Shown piece by piece: positions 1-9,045 of a stretch of 26,252 nt of DNA. The DNA is from Chara braunii (Eukaryota; Streptophyta; Charophyceae; Charales; Characeae): contig BFEA01000664.1 of the NCBI GenBank assembly GCA_003427395.1, positions 97,901-124,152 of the forward strand. The letters run 5' to 3'. Position 1 is the stretch's first letter, and each line of letters opens with the position of its first letter. The notes under the pieces are model-generated. The model had not been told where the DNA came from, made no database searches, and worked only from the letters and a program-made list of their open reading frames with translations. A program made the translations under genes and the position numbers.

Positions 1-1694
1 CATGACATACGACTGAACATTAACACAAAGTTACGATTTATTCATAAGTGAAGATTTAGACAAAACATGCGGAGAGAGTGAGAAAAACTTACTTCTTAGC
101 ATGCATACAAAAAATGTAAAATGATGATTTACATTGGAGTGAAGAAATGAACCAAACATGAGAGAAAAATTCTACATATCATTAAAATAAGCAAGAAATA
201 AAATTGCGATTCACTCCCAAGTGAAGAAATGGAGCAACAAAAAAAATTACCAGAATTAAATAATCATTCTATAATAAAATTACATTGTAAATTTCAAATT
301 TTCTTTCCATTTTGAAAAATGTCATTCCAATTTTAATTTTTTTTGTCTTACTTAAAAAATTTTATTCCAAAAATGGGTTATCCCTTCTTATTTGAACTGC
401 ATGTTAGAGATGGAATGAAAGTCTAAATGAGTTCATGAAATATTTTAATTATACTGTCATTCTAAGTTAGGATTTTCACTCATAAATAGGCTAATCCAAT
501 CCAAATTAAAAGATATTTGTTGTAATAGAATGAAAGTTTAATTAAAACATTTCATAAACTCGACCAGACTTTCATTTCATCTTGAACAAATAGATATAGT
601 TGGAAAAAAAAGCTCATTTTTAGACGATAATTTATCAAAAAAAATTATAAATTTTAGAATTGGACTAACATTGGAATGATAATTCATAAATATGAAGAAT
701 GTTTTTGTATGAAATATTTTTTTAACTTTCATTTCTCGTGGGAATTTTTCTGTTGAGAGAAAGTGAGGGGAGAGTGCGTGAAACTCGCTCCTATGCATGA
801 AAACACAAAGTGGAAAGAAACGATTTACGGTGGAGTGAAGAAATGAATAAAACATGAAAGATAGATCAAACAAAACACTAAAAGAAGCCAAAACGAAAGT
901 TGCGATTTACTACCAGGTGAAGAAATTGAGAGAAAGTGAAGGGAAAGTGAGTGAAACTCACTCCCATGCATTAAGGCACAAAGTGGAAAGTGAAGATTTA
1001 CATTGGAGTGAAGGAATTGACAAAACATGAGAGATAGATCATACAAAACACTAGAATAAACAAAAAACAAAGTTGCGATTTACTACCAAGTGAAGAAATG
1101 GAGAGAAAGTGAAGGGAGAGTCAATGAACTCACTCCCATTCATGAAAACACAAAATGGAAAGTGACGATTTACATTGGAGTGAAAGAATGGATAAAACAT
1201 GAGAGAAATATCATACAAAACACTAGAATAAGCAAATACCGAAGTTGTGATTTACTACCAAGTGAAAAAATGGAGAGAAAGTGAAGGTGGAGTGAGGGAA
1301 ACTCACTCCCATGCATGAAAACACAAAGTGGAAAGTGGTGATTTACATTGGAGTAAAGGAATGAACAAAACATGAGAGGAAGATTATAGAAAACACTAAA
1401 ATAAGCAAAAATCAAAGTTGCGATTTTCTACCAAGTGAAAAAATAGAGAGAAAGTGAAGGGAGAGTGAGTGAAACTCACTTCCATGCATAAAAATATAAA
1501 GTGGAAAGTGACGATTTACATTGGACTGAAGGAATGAAAAAAACATGAGAGATATATCATACAAAATATTCGAATAAGCAAACACCGAAGTTGTGATTTA
1601 TTGCCAAGTGAAGAAATTGAGAGAAAGTGAAGGGAGAGCGAGTGAAACTCACTCTCATGTATGAAAACACAAAGTGGAAACTTACGATTTACAT
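1..1694. repeat. 173-bp tandem satellite array
   Basis: Landmark motifs (a gCGATTTA-like box followed by accaagtgaagaaa) recur at 33, 206, 902, 1075, 1247, 1420 and 1593. Spacing is 172-173 bp except for one gap, which is explained by the insertion at 235-754. Each unit includes a box around agtgaaactcactcccatgcatgaaaacac and a second acgatttacattggagtgaa box. Many units hold a short hairpin, for example AGTGAG-TGAAA-CTCACT at 946-962. The last unit breaks off at about 1694 and the array runs off the left edge of the window. Short minus-strand ORFs recur with the same period and are not genes. Units differ by scattered substitutions, so the array is not freshly amplified. Confidence 0.93.
235..754. 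mobile_element. Foldback / long-TIR MITE-like insertion in the satellite
   Basis: This 520-bp AT-rich block interrupts one satellite unit. Unit landmarks on either side are 696 bp apart (206 to 902), which is 173 + 523. Removing 520 bp plus a 3-bp duplication restores the unit exactly. The ends are inverted (CAACA at 235, TGTTG at 750-754) and flanked by GAG on both sides (232-234 and 755-757). The inner arms at 405-450 and 540-583 form a clear imperfect inverted repeat (gatggaatgaaagtct against agactttcatttcatctt). Weaker arm similarity runs out to the termini. The loop is about 451-539. No transposase is encoded, so it would be non-autonomous. A 5-bp duplication (TGGAG/TTGAG) is an alternative reading of the boundary. 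Confidence 0.8.
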
Positions 1695-1860
1695 GAAAAA
1701 AAGAAAAGAAGAAAGACAGTGGAAGAAAGGAGAAGTGGTGGAAGTTTGGGGGAAGAGAAAAAATTAGAAAGGAGATGAGGGAGCATGGGGAAGAAGAAGA
1801 AGAAGAAGAAGAAGAGGAAAAGGAAGAGGAGAAAGAATCTTCTTCTTCTTTTCCACTCAC
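1695..1860. repeat. Purine-rich tract with (AAG)8
   Basis: Almost pure A/G sequence follows the satellite. It includes an uninterrupted AAG run at about 1791-1814, followed within 40 bp by the complementary cttcttcttc at about 1840-1852, so the two could fold back. The reverse strand reads as poly-Ser/Phe ORFs, which are low-complexity artefacts. Confidence 0.85.
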
Positions 1861-2600
1861 CTCCTCTAGTGCCTTGGGGTTGAAGTGCCAATCTTGATAA
1901 GGCTTCTCTTTACTTGGCTATGACTTCCTTCTTCCTCAAACCCTCTGCGTTCCCCCTTCTCAGTCCTTTCCTTGATTGTAACAAACTCCTATCTCTATGG
2001 ATATGGAGTCCTCCCCTCTAGGAGGGTTAATGAGACTCTCTCTAGCCTTTCCTTCTTTTTCACAGCCTGGGGGCTATGGCGGATCACCTTCCTATGCCAG
2101 CCTCACTACCACCAGTTTCTAGAGCTCCTCCCATTAGCCCACAGTCTCCTCTAAGCTCCCAAACTGAGAGGGGTTCCCCTCTTCTCACTCCAAGTGGGAG
2201 TGCTGCTCTCTTGGGCTCATGCCAGCAGCATGTACTTGCCTCAAGCAAATGCGAGTGTGGTGGACTGCTCCCCCACTTTAAATAGGCGGGGCACAGTGTT
2301 TCAGCCAACCCATGGACCTACCCCCATGACCATTTTTCACTTGTAGGTCTCTCTGGGAGTACATGAGCCTTAATTTGGCCAAGTACATGCAGTTCGAATG
2401 GTTGGTACCAACTCGGACTGCCTATTGGGCCTCCTCATGCCTCACCCCCTTCTTCAGACTCTACCCCATTGAGCCTAAATGCCCAAGGGCAACCTCACTT
2501 GGGAGAAAAAAAACTCAGTGGACCTTTTTCTCGATCTTTTCTATTCTACCCCATTTTGAGTAGACCGAGGTATTGTTCCATGCCTTGGTGCAATCTTAGC

Positions 2601-2623
2601 CTTGGATCTTGCTGAGATCCAAG
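2601..2623. other. Perfect 9-bp hairpin
   Basis: CTTGGATCT (2601-2609), loop TGCTG, AGATCCAAG (2615-2623). The stem has no mismatch. No T-run follows on either strand, so it is not called a terminator. Its role is unknown. Confidence 0.8.
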
Positions 2624-2844
2624 ACCGACATAATTCCGAACTACCCCCAAGTGGTCCTTGCTTCAATTTTGAACCTCGATGCACACTTTTTCACTTTTTG
2701 GTGCATCCGCCCTTCTTTTTGGGCCAAATGAACGGTTTTGACGTTTTCCTTCTTTTGTTTCTTTTCATTTTGGGATGCCAACTCATTCCGGAGTTGGCCG
2801 TTTGAGGTGGCCCACAAAAAACGGCCACATGCTCTCCACCATGA

Positions 2845-2860
2845 GATCTGATATCAGATC
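2845..2860. other. 16-bp perfect palindrome
   Basis: GATCTGATATCAGATC is its own reverse complement. It is flanked by atga and ccat, so the dyad nearly extends further with one mismatch. Confidence 0.85.
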
Positions 2861-2985
2861 CATGACTCACAAAACAAAAACGGCCGACGCTTTTTTGAGT
2901 TTTGCCCAATTTTGTCCTTTTTAATTCAGATATTGCTGAGAATCCGAATTGCCGTCCACAAATCTTGGAGGGATGAGGTCACAGG

Positions 2986-3435
2986 AGGGACGTGTCAGTC
3001 CCTACTGCGCCAGTCCTAACTGACCGGCACATTCTCCTCCACCTTTTTCTCCACTTCTGTCTCATTTATCCTTTTTTTCCTCTCATTTTCCTCTGCTTTT
3101 AAGACCGGATTAATGGTCAGCAGTCCGTCGTTGTAACTCGGATTGCAATAGTGGAGCCCCCATGCTCATGGGGGCTCCAATTTACCTCTGTTAGTCTCAA
3201 TTTTGAGCCTACTTTGCTTCGATTTTCTTTTGACAACCTTTTTTTTTGTGCTGAACGTCTTGTAGCTATATTTCCTCATGCCTAGCTTGTCTGACATATC
3301 TCGGAGTGTTGGCCAACCCTTCCATCACCATTGTTTTGTTTTTTTTTCTCTCATGACTCTCCCGCTTGGTGCCACTAGTGGTGCTAATATTCTCCACCGT
3401 CAGAATCTTGATCTTCACGGTGCCATTTGCTTTGC
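2986..3435. repeat. Diverged duplicated module, copy 1
   Basis: Resembles 4190-4690 in the same order. Shared pieces are cagtccctact...gccagtcc (about 2996), an agtccgtcgttgtaactcggattgca block (about 3122), the hairpin at 3153, and gccactagtggtgctaat (3371) followed by a tcttgatcttcacgg box. The offset between copies is about 1.20-1.26 kb. Pieces of the ctcggattgca block recur in weaker form near 3807 and 3970. No coding potential was recognised. Confidence 0.65.
3153..3178. other. Perfect 12-bp GC-rich hairpin
   Basis: GGAGCCCCCATG, spacer CT, CATGGGGGCTCC. This is a 26-bp dyad with no mismatch. The corresponding place in the second module copy (4406-4429) also has a stem, although its base composition has changed. 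Confidence 0.88.
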
Positions 3436-4189
3436 GTGACCATTCTTCATATTGGCTCATGATTTTCTTGGGACGTCTCAAGTTCCCCCCGCTCTCCCCG
3501 TACTAATTCCATTTTTTTTAATATCCCGCCGACGCATGTCTTGTTTTTCGACTATTTTTATTTGGACCCATTTAGTCCCCGACATAGTCCCGGACGTCGT
3601 TCTATTTTTATTTGGGACTTCCTTGTCCCCATTAGTTCCAACATTCCCGTCTCATGTGTCTTATGTGCGCCGATTATTTCCCGCCGCGAGATCCTCATCT
3701 CACGGTCGCCATTTACTGTCTCTTTGTGCCTTATGTCGAACTCACTCTTCTCTAGCCTTTTGGGCTTGCTATGACTCATTTCCCTTTGGCGTAGGCCTCC
3801 TCATGAAGTTCGTTATTTCACAGACTGCATCTGTGGTTATTTTCTTAGTCCCACAGCCCCACAACTTGCCCCAAATTGAAAGAAAATGAAGCGTTTAATT
3901 TTCAAGTGCAGTCGGGTTTATTATTGGCTCCGGATGCACCTAAAAGATGTGTTTTTCCTCCCTTATGCAATTCGTTGTATCTCGGTTGCATGAGGTCTTG
4001 ATTTTTCTTGATTTTCTGGGTAAAATCGAGAGAAAATCAAGATACTTTGTAATCAACATATGCCAGAATGAATCTGGTCAGAAATGTATCATCCTAAGTG
4101 ACCGTTTTTTATTGTTAGTGCTATTTTTTTCTTTTATTTTCTTATCTCTTTTCTTTTCTATTCTTTTCTCTCAATTTTTGAACAGTAGG
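3436..4189. other. Non-coding stretch between the duplicated modules
   Basis: Pyrimidine-rich with no credible gene. A 145-codon plus-strand ORF at 3452-3889 has no domain-like features and low complexity. Contains the hairpin at 4007-4041 and weak partial echoes of the flanking module. Confidence 0.55.
4007..4041. other. Perfect 11-bp AT-rich hairpin
   Basis: CTTGATTTTCT (4007-4017) pairs without mismatch with AGAAAATCAAG (4031-4041) across a 13-nt loop. No function can be assigned from sequence. Confidence 0.85.
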
Positions 4190-4690
4190 GACCTGCCAGT
4201 CCCTACTTGTGCTAGTCCCTACTGACGACCAACTCACTCACTCCCTCTCATCCTCCTTTGTCTCAAATTTTTCTTTTCGTTTTTTCTCTTTTTCTTATAT
4301 GTCAAGTGTCAACTAGCCGTTGAGGCCTCTTTTTAGGCCCCAATTCTTTGTTTTGGCCCTGCCTATGCCTAAGGTGTAGTCCATTATATCTCGGACTGCA
4401 ACTGTGGCTCCCTCATGCCCATGAGAGCCTTGTTTCACCTTTATTTTTCTCACTCAGTGACCCCTCAATACTCCGATTTTCTCGAGAAACCTACTTTTTA
4501 CGTGGAGTCTCTTTTGACTCCATTTTCTTGAGGGAGGTTGATCCAAGATTTTCCGGATTTCTCCCTTGCCTCCCCCTTCACGTTTCTTTACTTTTTCTTT
4601 CCCTTTTGGTCTTTCAATTTGCTCCCACTAGTGGCTGCTAATAATATTGGTTGTCAAGATCTTGATCTTGACGATGCATTTTGCTTTAAT
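4190..4690. repeat. Diverged duplicated module, copy 2
   Basis: Second copy of the 2986-3435 module. Shows cagtccctact...ctagtccctactga, atatctcggactgcaactgtgg, a stem at 4406, and cccactagtggctgctaat (4624) with a doubled gatcttgatcttgacg box that holds the palindrome TCAAGATCTTGA (4654-4665). Divergence from copy 1 is large, and T-rich blocks differ in length. Confidence 0.65.
4406..4429. other. Hairpin at the site equivalent to 3153-3178
   Basis: GGCTC-cc-TCATG, spacer CC, CATGAGAGCC. This is a 10-bp stem with a 2-nt bulge. The arms differ from copy 1 (GGAGCC...GGCTCC became GGCTC...GAGCC), yet both arms still pair. Confidence 0.7.
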
Positions 4691-4745
4691 TATTTTTCCT
4701 CACGCCGCTCCGCAGTTCTTCTTGAGACCTTCTCATGTCCCCGCC

Positions 4746-4877
4746 ACTTGTCCCGTGCTATTCCTCGACACTTGACCCACCGGTGGTCCTGCCGATACTT
4801 GTCCCGTTGGTGGTTTCGCCGGTACTTGTTCCGTTGGCGCCCTCGGCGACACTTGTCCCATCGGTGGTCCCGTCGAT
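4746..4877. repeat. 27-bp minisatellite, about 5 units
   Basis: Units start at 4746 (24 bp), 4770, 4797, 4824 and 4851, each beginning acttg(t/a)ccc. A further degenerate start follows at 4878. Because 27 is divisible by three, every frame shows a 9-residue peptide repeat, which explains the Arg/Trp-rich and Gly/Pro-rich ORFs here. They are not taken as genes. Unit 2 contains the palindrome CCACCGGTGG. Confidence 0.88.
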
Positions 4878-5698
4878 ATTTTGTCCTGGATACCATTATT
4901 TTTACTTAGCCCCATGTGGTCCTTGGTACCTTTCCTCATAGTGTCCTGGTTTCTTTTGGCATCTATCGCCCTATGGTGGGCCCCTTTCCTTGTCTTTTCT
5001 AAGACCCTGCGCGCGCCGGTCTTTCAGGCCGTGGAGCCTCCAATCCGTGGTTTCCGTTAATTGCCCTAGGTGGCCCCCACATCGGGACCTTTATTTTCTA
5101 GTGTCCCGCAACCACCAGGGCTTTCCATCTCTCGGCTTCACTATTCTCTTGTCATCCGCCGTACCTCGCTTGCTCAAGTAATTGCCCCTTGGGCCCTAGC
5201 CATGCCGAATTCGAATGGCCCTCCTGGTCCCATGCTATGCCCCCATGCGCCCACGTCCTGTCATTTACTTTCTCGACATCACCGGATCCCTTCATCCTGC
5301 GACACTCAACCCAGTGCATCATTGCTCCCGGCGGTCCTTTCCCAGTCCATAGTCTTTTTTCTCCCTCTTGTCTCCTTTCTCTGGATTCCTCTGTCATGCA
5401 CAACTTCGCAATATATCGGCTCTTGTCGGCTGGGACAATGTTCGGGAACCAGAGGTCCCCGACACATTTTTCTCACTCCTTCACGATGTCCTTATCGCAC
5501 ATCAGTCCTTTGTCAGTTAGGAGGGGTTTTGAGGAATAGACGGGAGAGAAGAGATGAGATATAATAGGTGGTTAATTTGCCGGGGTCGTTTTTATTTTTT
5601 CTTATTCCTTTGTCAGGACCTCTTTCAGTCTCTGCTTCTTGGGGCGGAGAGGGGTGTGTGGGACGATCAAGTTTTTTTTTTAGGAGTTTTTTTAGGCT
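4878..5698. other. Non-coding pyrimidine-rich stretch
   Basis: Long plus-strand ORFs (for example 5070-5564 and 5189-5539) overlap each other in different frames and are Ser/Pro/Phe/Leu-rich, as expected from C/T-rich DNA lacking purine-containing stop codons. No motif, membrane topology or homologous protein was recognised. A short purine patch (gggagagaagagatgagat) sits at about 5542. Confidence 0.55.
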
Positions 5699-5960
5699 TC
5701 TTTCGTCTCATTTATCACCCTTAGTATATCAATATTTTTTTGGGCTCCTTTCGTCTCATTCATCACCCTTTGTACATCAAACTTTTACGTCCTTCGGTTC
5801 CTTTCGTCTCATTCATTACCCTTAGTATATCAAACTTTTATGTCCTTCGGTTCCTTTGGTCTCATTCATCACCCTTAGTACATGAAACTTTTACGTCCTT
5901 CGGTTCCTTTCGTCTCATTCATCACCCTTACTACATCAAGCTTTTTCGCCCCTCGGCTCC
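5699..5960. repeat. 53-bp minisatellite, about 5 units
   Basis: The box tcgtctcattcatcaccctta recurs at about 5704, 5752, 5805, 5858 and 5911, giving spacings of 48, 53, 53 and 53 bp. Each is followed by acatcaaacttttacgtcc. Overlapping plus-strand ORFs with repeated Ser-Phe-Arg-Leu-Ile peptides come from this array. Confidence 0.92.
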
Positions 5961-6009
5961 TGCAGCCTATGCTTCTCCCCCGAGCCTTGCCATCCCTAAT
6001 GCTCTGGAA

Positions 6010-6176
6010 TGATCTGCTTTTCATTCCGTGCAATTCATGTTTCCTTCTCAAGGTCTGTCACCCTCAATGCCTCTTTTTCATCGACTTTTCGGACGATGCA
6101 ATCCATTCTCCCTTACACAATTAGGGTCATTCTGCGCATCTCCTTGATCGACTTTTCGGACCGTGCAATCCATGCC
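6010..6176. repeat. ~67-bp repeat, 2-3 units
   Basis: tcgacttttcggacgatgcaa at 6081 and its near copy at 6148 are 67 bp apart. A third, weaker version (ccgtgcaattcatg at about 6026) precedes them at a similar spacing. Confidence 0.7.
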
Positions 6177-6302
6177 CGCTTTCCCATAACCTTTCCTCTG
6201 GTCAGTTCACTCTCCGTTATGGGTTTGTTGTTAGGTGTTTCTTGTCTAATTCATTCGCATACTGCCCCCAGTCACATTATCAAGCTTTACAAGTTCAATT
6301 CC

Positions 6303-6805
6303 CTTGCTGTCTCAATCATTTCCTCATACATCCCAAGCTGCACTTGTTCTATTACCGGCCCATCAATTTTTCCAAATCTGTCTCACTTGTCATCTCTGTC
6401 ACTCCCATAGTCATTCCAAGTTCAATCCATCCAATTCTTGTCCCATCCATGAAATATTTCAAAGTTCATTTCAATTGCTACTTCAATCATGACTTGCAAC
6501 ATCTCGGACCCATTCCCATTGCTACCTCAGCTATTTCCAAAAATATCTGGAGTCCATTTCAATTGCTTCCTCACATATTTCTCGAAACATTTCGATTCTA
6601 TTTCAAGTGCTACCTCAACCATTTCACGAAACATTTCGAGTCTATTTCAAGTGCTACCTCAACCATTTCGCAAAACATTTCGAGTCCATTTTAAGTGTTA
6701 CCTCAACTATTTCTCGAAACATTTAGAGTCCATTTCAAGTGCTACCTCAGTCATTTCTCGAAACATTTCGAGTTCATTTCAAGTGCTACCTCAGCCATAT
6801 CTTTG
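6303..6805. repeat. 44-bp minisatellite with a palindromic core
   Basis: The block ttgctacctcaaccatttc / gtgctacctcaaccatttc starts at 6475, 6519, 6563, 6607, 6651, 6695, 6739 and 6783, always 44 bp apart. Older, degraded units extend left to about 6303. The unit core can be a perfect dyad: CTCGAAA-CA-TTTCGAG at 6757-6772. Other units carry one or two mismatches in it. A 44-bp unit shifts frame each time, and the ORFs crossing it repeat every 44 residues. They are artefacts. Confidence 0.93.
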
Positions 6806-6829
6806 TCATTTCAGGTCCGAATTCATAAG

Positions 6830-7740
6830 AAAAAAAAATTGCCAAATTTTCTGGTCCATAGCACGTCTTTCTTTTCTTAGGTAGATGACTCACCTTCCCC
6901 CCACTCAAAATGTGATGTCCCCATCGCACGACTGGTTCTCACTCGGAGATATGGAACCTCGGCTCACCAACTGAGTCAAGAACGCCGACCCACCTACAAC
7001 TAGAAGGAAGGGTGATCGGTCCTTCCTCGGCAGATAACACCTCATCCTTCTACTTAGTCTGGCCTTTCCCTATTACGAGACGGACGTCATTGCTGAGGTA
7101 CCATCTCACATCTGGCAGGTACGACCAGTCCAGGCCTCCCATGACCCCGTCTTGCTGTAAACACATCCCCTGCGAATCGTTTCTTCGGGGTGGTATTTTC
7201 TTGGATCCGACCTCTTTCTTTCTCGAGAGTTGGGACTCTCTATTAGTCTGCGAGTGCAGTTACGAAGAACTCGCGGTTAGTCATGGAACGATTGTAATGA
7301 TCCGGCGGGGCGGTGTCAATGCCCGGTGGTGGTTGCGGACTCCACCCAGTACTTCGCCTGACCCCTCTCTTTGGACAGTGCCGCCCAGCTTAACGCGAGC
7401 GGCCGAGGTCCATCCCAAACGGCCACGCCGCCCCTCTACGGTATGGAGTGTGGTTGGGGAGAGCAAATGAGACTAGAAAAAGAATGGTTCCACACCCTTT
7501 GACGTTTAGGTTCCCAACATGAGGCGCAATTTGAATTCCCCGACTAGAGCTTGTTGCCGTAGTTAGTTCTGGACAACGAGCACCAATCAAAGAGAGAGAT
7601 GCCCTGGTCCTTTAACCCTTATCCTTATATACGAGGAACAGGTTACGCTGAAACGTTTCCTTAAAAAAAAAACATTTCCTTAAAAAAAAAGCAAAGGTCT
7701 TGGGGTTGCGCTGCAAGCACCGGTATCCCCCTCTTGCTGA
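6830..7740. other. GC-richer unassigned segment, possible LTR fragment
   Basis: Composition changes sharply from T-rich minisatellite to mixed, CpG-containing sequence. It begins near TGTGATGTCCCC (6911), an LTR-like TG start, and has a TATA-like ttatatacgagg near 7624. It ends among cgtttccttaaaaaaaaa duplicates (about 7651-7690). The phrase atgagactagaaaaa occurs at 7467 and 7744. No second copy is present in the window, so an LTR identity cannot be shown. The 152-codon plus ORF at 7012-7470 has no recognisable motif. Confidence 0.3.
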
Positions 7741-7927
7741 GGCATGAGACTAGAAAAAAAAAAAACTCATTCCAATATTATTTCCATGTCTTTTTCAATC
7801 CGCCTAGGGCCCCCTGATATGCAAATGCAATTTCCAATTCTTAAGCAATTCCCCATTGTGAGCTCCAGATCCTTCAAGCTCAACCTTTCTCAAGCAATCA
7901 TGCAAGTGGACCCTAGTAACCATTTCC

Positions 7928-8116
7928 AAGTGACCCTTATCAGGGGCCATTTTGCTCTTTCCAGTCGAATAATCTTATCAAGGTTATTCTTTTTCATGTC
8001 ACCGAACAACCTTGTCAGGGTTGTCCTTATCTATTTTCATCGAACAACCTTGTCAGGGCCGTCCTTATCCATATCAGCCGAACGACCTTTTTAGGATCGT
8101 TCTTTTCCATTCCCAT
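7928..8116. repeat. 38-bp minisatellite of hairpin units
   Basis: Units start at about 7928, 7966, 8003, 8041 and 8079 (37-38 bp apart). Each has a centre like ccTTGTCAgg flanked by arms that pair with each other. The arms differ between units: GTGACCC/GGGGCCAT, GAATAATC/GGTTATTC, ACAACC/GGTTGT, and GAACGA/TCGTTC. At 8041 the right arm changed to GGCCGT, which would still pair through G-U in a minus-strand RNA. Non-coding. The plus ORF covering it is not supported. Confidence 0.85.
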
Positions 8117-9045
8117 GTTAGTGCCCGAGGGGGTGGGCCTCGAGGACACGGATCCCATCTTTGTCTTTGGGGTTAGAAAGTGATCATTTTGAGTGCGTTT
8201 TGTATTCGTTTTTTTCTCATCCACATACTGACAATGCATGTCGTAGCCCTAACATCTTTTATACACCCGACTTAGCATCTAGTGCTCGAGTTGAGGCTTG
8301 GAGTTTTAACCAGCACTAGCCCACCCGACTGTTCAACCATGGCGAAGGATATGGCCACACTTTCTATTTTCACTCTTTATGACCTCTCAGACTTCTAGCT
8401 ATTTTCAGACCCAGGCTCTGCCTCTTTACCCATAGGTCCCCTAACCTCTCTTGGGATTTCATGCCACGACTCAACCGGCCGATTACCAACATGTTTTTTA
8501 TAAAAAAAAACGTTTGCAATAGTTTTCAACCTTCTCTTCCTCCCGTTTTCCTCAAAAGAGATCGTCCACTCACAATTTTCAACTTAGGCTCACGGCCCCA
8601 TACTGCTCACTACCAGGCTGTCTGAAGAAAGCAAATACTCTTGCGAAGTAGCAACTAGCTACCCATTCCTTAGTCAATTTCCCCCCCAAAAAAGAAGCAC
8701 AGTCTGGTTGTGTCCTTCCTAGATTTCACAAAGTAGAAAGATTATAGTCTGATCCATTTTCAAACTTCTCAATACTGTTATTATCCCTTCTTGCTTCCAC
8801 TGACCCCCATTTTCTGATTTTGTTTTAATGAGCCTCAAATGTCTGTGCGTTTCATCCTGCATTGTATGCCTCAATCTCTCTTTTCTTCTTTTGCGTTTCC
8901 TCAAGAGCTTCTTAAGTAAAAAATGTTCTGGGTGTAACTTGCTCCCCTAGTTTCCATTTCTTTTGAGCTTCCACCATCCATTCATGCTTCATTATGTTGG
9001 TCCATTCATTGAACCACTGCTTCATGTTGGCCAAAATTCTCTTAT
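8117..9045. other. Non-coding spacer
   Basis: No gene, tandem repeat or strong hairpin was recognised. It remains pyrimidine-rich on the plus strand, with short A-runs (8501, 8690). It probably belongs to the 3' flank of the retroelement field, though this rests only on composition. Confidence 0.45.

Larger units (their letters stand above)
1861..2985. other. Pyrimidine-rich non-coding stretch
   Basis: No convincing gene. The short ORFs on both strands have no recognisable motif. From about here to 22.6 kb the plus strand becomes persistently C/T-rich, the opposite of the satellite to the left. The stretch holds two separately listed dyads, at 2601-2623 and 2845-2860. Confidence 0.6.

Noticed and set aside
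1516-1891. Poly-Ser/Phe minus-strand ORFs
   Set aside because: Product of the GAA/purine tract and the satellite unit.
3153-3178. Intrinsic transcription terminator
   Set aside because: The stem is perfect but no U-tract follows on either strand and the setting is not bacterial.
4690-4941. Arg/Trp-rich or Gly/Pro-rich repeat proteins
   Set aside because: The 27-bp minisatellite gives 9-residue repeats in every frame on both strands. There is no independent evidence of coding.
5070-5564. 164-codon plus-strand ORF and overlapping partners
   Set aside because: Overlapping long ORFs in several frames of pyrimidine-rich DNA, low complexity, no recognisable domain.
6303-6805. CRISPR-like array
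   Set aside because: The units are directly contiguous with no unique spacers and the whole 44 bp repeats. The context is a retroelement, not prokaryotic.
6242-6884. Repetitive proteins across the 44-bp array
   Set aside because: The repeat unit is not a multiple of three and ORFs run in several frames. The peptide periodicity simply reflects the minisatellite.
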